Shown piece by piece: positions 5,945 to 8,575 of a DNA stretch of 8,575 nt. A model generated the notes under the pieces. The model did not search any database. It worked only from the letters and a program-made list of their open reading frames with translations, and was not told where the DNA came from. The position numbers and the translations under genes were made by a program. Origin of the DNA: Betaproteobacteria bacterium (GTDB lineage Bacteria; Pseudomonadota; Gammaproteobacteria; Tethybacterales; Tethybacteraceae); assembly GCA_026710225.1 (NCBI GenBank), contig JAPORI010000222.1, positions 1 to 8,575 on the forward strand, written 5' to 3'. Each line of letters opens with the position of its first letter. The first letter of the stretch is position 1.

Positions 5945-6538
5945 CTAAAGTGAACCTTTGGTCGAAGGAACTGCGCCGCCCGGGTCCCTTACCGCCACCG
6001 CATCAGCCAGCGCCAGGGCGAACGACTTGAAGATCGCCTCGACCTGGTGATGGGCATTGTTGCCTTCAAGCAAATCGATGTGGACGGTAGCCTGGGCCGC
6101 GTTGGCAAAGCCCTGGAAGAACTCGCGCACCAACTGCAACTCGAAGTCGCCGGCCGACTGACGGCTGAAGGTGGCCCTAAAGAAAAGGCCGGCTCTTCCG
6201 GACAGGTCGATCACTGAGCGCGCCAGGGCCTCGTCAAGCGGTGCATAGGCGCTGGCAAAGCGCACAATCCCGGCCTTGTCACCGAGTGCGGCGGCAATCG
6301 CCTCGCCGAGCACGATGCCACAGTCCTCGACCGTGTGGTGCTGATCGACTTGCAAATCACCGTTACAGGAAAGGGAAAGGCCAAACCGCCCGTGCCGGGC
6401 GATCTGATCGAGCATGTGATCAAAAAAGGGGATACCGGTTGCAATCTTGCCCGGTTCCCCGGCCAGGGAAAGCTGGCAGTCGATCGCAGTCTCGGCGGTG
6501 CGACGAGTGATTTCGGCCTGACGGCGCTGCTCGCTCAC
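5945..6538 (-). CDS. hisB: Imidazoleglycerol-phosphate dehydratase HisB
   Basis: HisB removes water from imidazole glycerol phosphate to give imidazole acetol phosphate, using two manganese ions. From the GTG at 6538 the protein has 197 residues, the size of a single-domain IGPD without the phosphatase domain fused in enterobacteria. Visible signatures are AEITRRTAETAI (8-19), IPFFDHML with the first metal histidine, DQHHTVEDCGI, LDEALARSVIDLSGR, NAHHQVEAIFKSFA and the C-terminal PSTKG. The frame is open 47 codons further upstream to a TTG at 6679, with an ATG at 6640, but that extension has no family similarity and would overlap the divergent gene's upstream region, so GTG was chosen. No Shine-Dalgarno sequence supports the GTG, which leaves some doubt about the start. 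It is coupled to hisH. Confidence 0.95.
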   Translation of the reverse strand: MSEQRRQAEITRRTAETAIDCQLSLAGEPGKIATGIPFFDHMLDQIARHGRFGLSLSCNGDLQVDQHHTVEDCGIVLGEAIAAALGDKAGIVRFASAYAPLDEALARSVIDLSGRAGLFFRATFSRQSAGDFELQLVREFFQGFANAAQATVHIDLLEGNNAHHQVEAIFKSFALALADAVAVRDPGGAVPSTKGSL

Positions 6539-6588
6539 CGGCAGCGCAGGGGGGAAACTGGCGACAGGACAACTACCATGATGGGAAA

Positions 6589-6594
6589 ATTTTA
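6589..6594 (-). promoter_or_regulatory. -10-like TAAAAT for hisBH
   Basis: On the minus strand TAAAAT, part of the AAAATTTT palindrome at 6586-6593, lies 50 bp before the hisB GTG and would give a leader of about 44 nt. No -35 match was found. It faces the TAGAAT element at 6619 in the 133-bp divergent spacer. Confidence 0.35.
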
Positions 6595-6618
6595 GCGGAT
6601 GCGCACAAGCCGCCGGCC

Positions 6619-6624
6619 TAGAAT
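6619..6624 (+). promoter_or_regulatory. -10-like TAGAAT for the 6672 gene
   Basis: TAGAAT lies 47 bp before the ATG at 6672, predicting a leader of about 41 nt. The same hexamer precedes trpD, gloA and the 8074 gene. No TTGACA-like -35 is present. Confidence 0.35.
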
Positions 6625-6671
6625 CGCAATCAGGCACCATTGGCGCCCCCTTTTTGGCCCGGTTTCTTGCG

Positions 6672-7418
6672 ATGGACAACTATTCGTTCGGATCAAAGCC
6701 CGACTTCTACAAGCTGTCGCTGCTCTGGCAGTTGGAACGCAGCCGCATCAGGATCGGCGCGGCAAGCCTGCTCACCGAACCGCTGACCTTCATCCGCGAC
6801 CGCAACTGGCACCGGCAGCACCACTACCTGACCGAAGGGAACATCCGCCCCGAAAACGAGGCGGTGTTCGACTTCCTGCACCGCAAGATAATCACCGAAA
6901 ACATCGACGATGTGCGCTGCCTGGCCGAACGCAAGGCGCCGATGCTTTTGAGGCGCACCCGCTTTTGCTTTGCCGCCTACGGGATCGGCTCCGCCGAGCG
7001 GCGCACCTATTTCGACAACCTGGTCACCGACCGCCGGATGCGGCAGCGGCACCTGCTGTTCTTTGACCCGAACTCCGGCTTCAAAACCGCCTTGCGCAGT
7101 GCCAATCCGCCGGCCGACTATCTGGACTTCGACGACTTCCGGCGGGCTGGCGAAGCCTTTCCCGAATCCAGCCTGCTGGTCAACAACCCCTACCGGGCGC
7201 CGGTGCTTGACGAACAGGGGGCGCCCACTGGCAGCTTCCCTATGCACACTCGCATCGCCAACCGACTCAAGTTCATGCTCACCGCCGCCGACAAACTCTA
7301 CCTGCTGCACTCCCCGTTCAACAGCTACTATCTGATCCTGCGGCCGCCGGCTGGCGCCGCCGAACGGATCCTGGCCGCCTGCCGACGAGCGAAACTGAAA
7401 CTTTTCCGCTGCCGGTAG
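6672..7418 (+). CDS. Uncharacterised 248-residue protein
   Basis: I cannot assign this soluble-looking protein. It is rich in Arg, Tyr and Phe, has no signal peptide or transmembrane helix, and shows SKPDFYKLSLLWQL (8-21), W46 followed by a His-rich HRQHHY, FFDPNSGF (130-137), YLDFDDF (150-156), SSLLVNNPY (166-174) and a C-terminal part ending LLHSPFNSYYLILRPP. The block FFDPNSGF followed later by a hydrophobic strand resembles the DPDNG block of a family of uncharacterised proteins I recall, which also begin with a D-x-Y-K-x-x-LL pattern; this is a weak link. ATG at 6672 was preferred to TTG at 6654. The plus frame uses G/C third positions, whereas the overlapping minus-strand ORF (7463-6693) has shadow-like composition. 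It is divergent from hisB and 77 bp upstream of gloA. Confidence 0.82.
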   Translation: MDNYSFGSKPDFYKLSLLWQLERSRIRIGAASLLTEPLTFIRDRNWHRQHHYLTEGNIRPENEAVFDFLHRKIITENIDDVRCLAERKAPMLLRRTRFCFAAYGIGSAERRTYFDNLVTDRRMRQRHLLFFDPNSGFKTALRSANPPADYLDFDDFRRAGEAFPESSLLVNNPYRAPVLDEQGAPTGSFPMHTRIANRLKFMLTAADKLYLLHSPFNSYYLILRPPAGAAERILAACRRAKLKLFRCR

Positions 7419-7442
7419 CGAAAACCAATCGAGCATACTTTG

Positions 7443-7448
7443 TAGAAT
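7443..7448 (+). promoter_or_regulatory. -10-like TAGAAT for gloA
   Basis: TAGAAT lies 47 bp before the gloA ATG, the same distance as for the 6672 gene, giving a leader of about 41 nt that is A/C-rich and has no Shine-Dalgarno sequence. No convincing -35 was found. Confidence 0.4.
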
Positions 7449-7495
7449 CATCAAGACAGACAAACTTTACCAACTGACAATAACAGCCGACAATC

Positions 7496-7936
7496 ATGAA
7501 ATACCTGCACACGATGATTCGCGTTTCCGATCTGGATGCATCAGTCGACTTTTTCACCAGGCATCTGGGGATGGTTGAAGTGCGCCGCCGCGACAGCCAG
7601 CGGGGCAGATTCACCCTGGTGTTTCTGGCCGCCGGCGAAGACGCCCAACGAGTTCAGAAAGAAGCAGCGCCGCTACTGGAATTGACCTACAACTGGGACA
7701 AGGAAGAATATTCCGGCGGCCGCAACTTCGGACATCTGGCCTACCGGGTCAAGGACATCTACGCAACCTGTCAGAAACTGCTTGATGCCGGCATCACCAT
7801 CAACCGCCCGCCGCGGGATGGCTACATGGCGTTCATCCGCACTCCGGACGGCATCTCGATCGAACTGCTTCAGGAGGGAGAAGCGAAAGAATCAGCTGAA
7901 CCCTGGGCATCAATGGAAAACACCGGCTCCTGGTAG
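7496..7936 (+). CDS. gloA: Lactoylglutathione lyase (glyoxalase I)
   Basis: GloA isomerises the hemithioacetal of methylglyoxal and glutathione to S-lactoylglutathione, detoxifying a glycolytic by-product in the cytoplasm. The 146 residues form two βαβββ modules of the vicinal oxygen chelate fold. The four metal ligands are in place: His5 (LHTMIRV), Glu62 (LLELTYNW), His80 (FGHLAYRV) and Glu123 (ISIELLQ). Other family features are YFTRHLGM-like VDFFTRHLGM (18-26), RFTLVFL and RPPRDGYMAFIRTPDG. The short length and lack of the inserted loops suggest the nickel/cobalt-type enzyme, as in E. coli. About 15 extra C-terminal residues follow the core (ESAEPWASMENTGSW). It appears to be monocistronic, between two intergenic regions with their own -10-like elements. 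Confidence 0.95.
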   Translation: MKYLHTMIRVSDLDASVDFFTRHLGMVEVRRRDSQRGRFTLVFLAAGEDAQRVQKEAAPLLELTYNWDKEEYSGGRNFGHLAYRVKDIYATCQKLLDAGITINRPPRDGYMAFIRTPDGISIELLQEGEAKESAEPWASMENTGSW

Positions 7937-8058
7937 CAAGCAAGGTTATCGAGTGTAGCGCCCCCGAATCTCGTCACACTCACCCGGCCGCCGGATTGTT
8001 GCGCAGGCGGAAATTCGTTCGTCTAGTTTCAAGGATAAACCGCAGTACACTTATGCGC

Positions 8059-8064
8059 TAGAAT
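8059..8064 (+). promoter_or_regulatory. -10-like TAGAAT, predicted leaderless start of the 8074 gene
   Basis: TAGAAT is followed by ACGACAATC and the ATG at 8074. A start about seven bases after the hexamer would leave a leader of 2-3 nt. The last eight bases before the ATG (CGACAATC) are identical to those before gloA. There is no Shine-Dalgarno sequence. A -35 is not obvious. Confidence 0.45.
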
Positions 8065-8073
8065 ACGACAATC

Positions 8074-8280
8074 ATGTCCGACAATGGCCTTGCCAAAAAC
8101 GAAAGTGCCCGAGAAAAAGAGGAACGAGAGTTGCTCGCCGAAGCGATGAAAAACCCTGGAGTCGCTGAATTCATCAGGATTTTCAACCGAATGCGGCAGT
8201 GCGGCTATGAAAGGCCGGGCAATTCCCGCTCCCATTCATCTCGCCCAGCCGGCGGCCCTGCCAGCCCGCTGAAAAAATAG
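8074..8280 (+). CDS. Small charged hypothetical protein
   Basis: I do not recognise this 68-residue protein. Residues about 8-45 (ESAREKEERELLAEAMKN then VAEFIRIFNRMRQ) look like two charged amphipathic helices, possibly a short coiled coil. The last 20 residues are Ser/Pro/Arg/Gly-rich and look disordered. There is one Cys (residue 43) and no membrane segment. The gene follows gloA after 137 bp that hold no other gene. It stops at an amber codon (8278-8280), after which the same frame stays open to 8391 and includes a micro-ORF. The start is supported by the TAGAAT element and by the 11-mer shared with the gloA start. The second half could be non-coding shadow if the true gene is different. 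Confidence 0.5.
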   Translation: MSDNGLAKNESAREKEERELLAEAMKNPGVAEFIRIFNRMRQCGYERPGNSRSHSSRPAGGPASPLKK

Positions 8281-8301
8281 TCTTTCCGCCCTAGCATCAG
8301 G

Positions 8302-8318
8302 ATTGGCAAAATGCCAAT
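8302..8318. repeat. Perfect 17-bp palindrome overlapping a start codon
   Basis: ATTGGCA-AAA-TGCCAAT has 7-bp perfect arms and a 3-base centre. It covers the ATG at 8311-8313 of the micro-ORF. It could be an operator for a dimeric regulator, or an RNA hairpin occluding the start codon. It is followed by TTTGG, so it is not a normal terminator. Confidence 0.6.
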
Positions 8319-8391
8319 TTGGAGCGAAATCGGCCGGGAGATATACTCCGAGGGCATGGATGAGGTAAGAAGGAAATACCTCAAGCATTAA
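8311..8391 (+). CDS. 26-codon micro-ORF or gene remnant
   Basis: From ATG 8311 a 26-residue peptide is encoded, ending in TAA at 8389-8391. AGGA at 8299-8302 lies 8 bases upstream and is a good ribosome site. The peptide begins MPIWSEIGREIY and ends DEVRRKYLKH, strongly charged and helix-like. The pattern W-x-EI-x-x-EI followed by RRKYL resembles, from memory, the N terminus of SDH_sah-family (ClpP/crotonase-fold) putative serine proteinases, in which the sequence continues L-x-x-HTGRN; here it stops. So it may be a decayed start of such a gene, a true microprotein, or chance. It is in the same frame as the 8074 gene, 10 sense codons after its stop. Confidence 0.35.
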   Translation: MPIWSEIGREIYSEGMDEVRRKYLKH

Positions 8392-8425
8392 AATAAGACC
8401 CGGCAAAAAAACCGGCGCAGCCGTT

Positions 8426-8431
8426 TATAAT
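8426..8431 (+). promoter_or_regulatory. Consensus -10 TATAAT for the lipoprotein gene
   Basis: A perfect TATAAT lies 17 bp before the ATG at 8449, giving a leader of about 10 nt with no Shine-Dalgarno sequence. Upstream GC-rich sequence offers no clear -35. Confidence 0.5.
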
Positions 8432-8448
8432 AAGCGAATCTTTGCGAC

Positions 8449-8575
8449 ATGGCAAAAAAAACACTCTTCACCCTGATGCTCGTTTTCGCGAGTGTCGCAG
8501 CCACCTCCTGCGGAGGTGGTGGTGGAGGAAGTGTGTCCGCACCCTCTCCTCAACCAACAATCAATGAACCTAACC
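8449..8575 (+). CDS. Glycine-rich lipoprotein, 3' end missing
   Basis: The frame from ATG 8449 gives 42 codons to the window edge. It encodes a typical lipoprotein signal: Lys3-Lys4, a hydrophobic core LFTLMLVFASVAA (6-18) and a lipobox-like ATSC with Cys21, followed at once by six Gly and a Ser/Pro/Ala-rich linker (SAPSPQP). No folded domain is reached, so the function is unknown. Because residue +2 is Gly and not Asp, the usual rule would send it to the outer membrane, a guess only. Two sequence oddities are a run of eight A at codons 2-5 and a perfect 8-bp inverted repeat around the Cys codon. A leader of about 10 nt without a ribosome site is predicted from the TATAAT at 8426. Confidence 0.75.
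   Translation, partial: MAKKTLFTLMLVFASVAATSCGGGGGGSVSAPSPQPTINEPN
8501..8519. repeat. Inverted repeat around the lipobox Cys codon
   Basis: CCACCTCC-TGC-GGAGGTGG is a perfect 8-bp inverted repeat with a 3-base loop, extended by one G-U pair in RNA. The left arm contains CACCTCC, like the anti-Shine-Dalgarno end of 16S rRNA, and the right arm contains GGAGGT. It may simply reflect the codons for Thr-Ser-Cys-Gly-Gly. Confidence 0.6.

Noticed and set aside
6539..6679. N-terminal extension of hisB to TTG 6679 or ATG 6640
   Set aside because: The extra residues have no IGPD similarity and would give an unusually long protein overlapping the upstream region of the divergent gene.
6693..7463. Minus-strand ORF (256 codons) opposite the unassigned 6672 gene
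   Set aside because: Its Val/Gly/Gln/Glu/His-rich composition is shadow-like, and the plus frame has better codon use and motif-like blocks.
7951..7981. GAGTGT...ACACTC inverted repeat after gloA
   Set aside because: Six-base arms with a 19-base loop and no following T run are expected by chance.
8304..8328. Sigma54 promoter from TTGGCA
   Set aside because: No GC element lies at the required spacing downstream of the GG.
8401..8415. CCGG-CAAAAAAA-CCGG as a terminator
   Set aside because: Only a 4-bp stem is possible, the A run is in the loop, and no U run follows.
1..8575. tRNA, rRNA, CRISPR, insertion sequence or prophage signals
   Set aside because: I saw no cloverleaf-like block, spaced direct repeats, transposase motifs or terminal inverted repeats.

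Overview
The window (8,575 bp, GC-rich, dense coding with third positions mostly G or C) looks like chromosomal DNA of a Gram-negative proteobacterium. The evidence is a complete mlaFEDCB outer-membrane lipid-transport operon, proteobacterial-type trpDC and hisBH genes, a class I glyoxalase with nickel-type ligands and a lipoprotein gene. The uninterrupted mlaF-E-D-C-B order, without mlaA between mlaD and mlaC, leans towards Gammaproteobacteria. That placement is an inference, not a firm assignment.

Layout. On the minus strand, trpD and a 3'-truncated trpC fill 1-1822. They diverge across 63 bp from the plus-strand operon mlaF-mlaE-mlaD-mlaC-mlaB (1886-5024). A small glycine-tailed membrane protein gene (5088-5288) follows and converges on hisB-hisH (minus strand, 6538-5294); the stop codons are only 5 bp apart. 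Divergent from hisB are an unrecognised 248-residue protein (6672-7418), gloA (7496-7936), a 68-residue hypothetical (8074-8280), a 26-codon micro-ORF whose start codon lies in a perfect palindrome (8311-8391) and the start of a glycine-rich lipoprotein gene cut by the window end (8449-8575).

How the genes work together. MlaF (ATPase), MlaE (permease), MlaD (MCE-domain ring) and MlaB (STAS subunit) form the inner-membrane complex, and MlaC is the periplasmic lipid carrier. mlaA is not in the window. TrpD and TrpC catalyse consecutive steps from anthranilate to indole-3-glycerol phosphate. HisB and HisH belong to histidine synthesis, but hisA and hisF do not follow hisH. GloA removes methylglyoxal.

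The best leads are not a large new system. A recurring TAGAAT -10-like element sits in four upstream regions, and in two of them it is so close to the start codon that leaderless mRNA is predicted. MlaE has lost the Arg and Glu that I recall in the family's central motif. HisH has an Asp in its oxyanion strand. The region 8074-8575 contains a micro-ORF, palindromes and an in-frame amber codon that known genes do not explain. No tRNA, rRNA, CRISPR array or insertion sequence was seen, and no intergenic stretch exceeds 300 bp.
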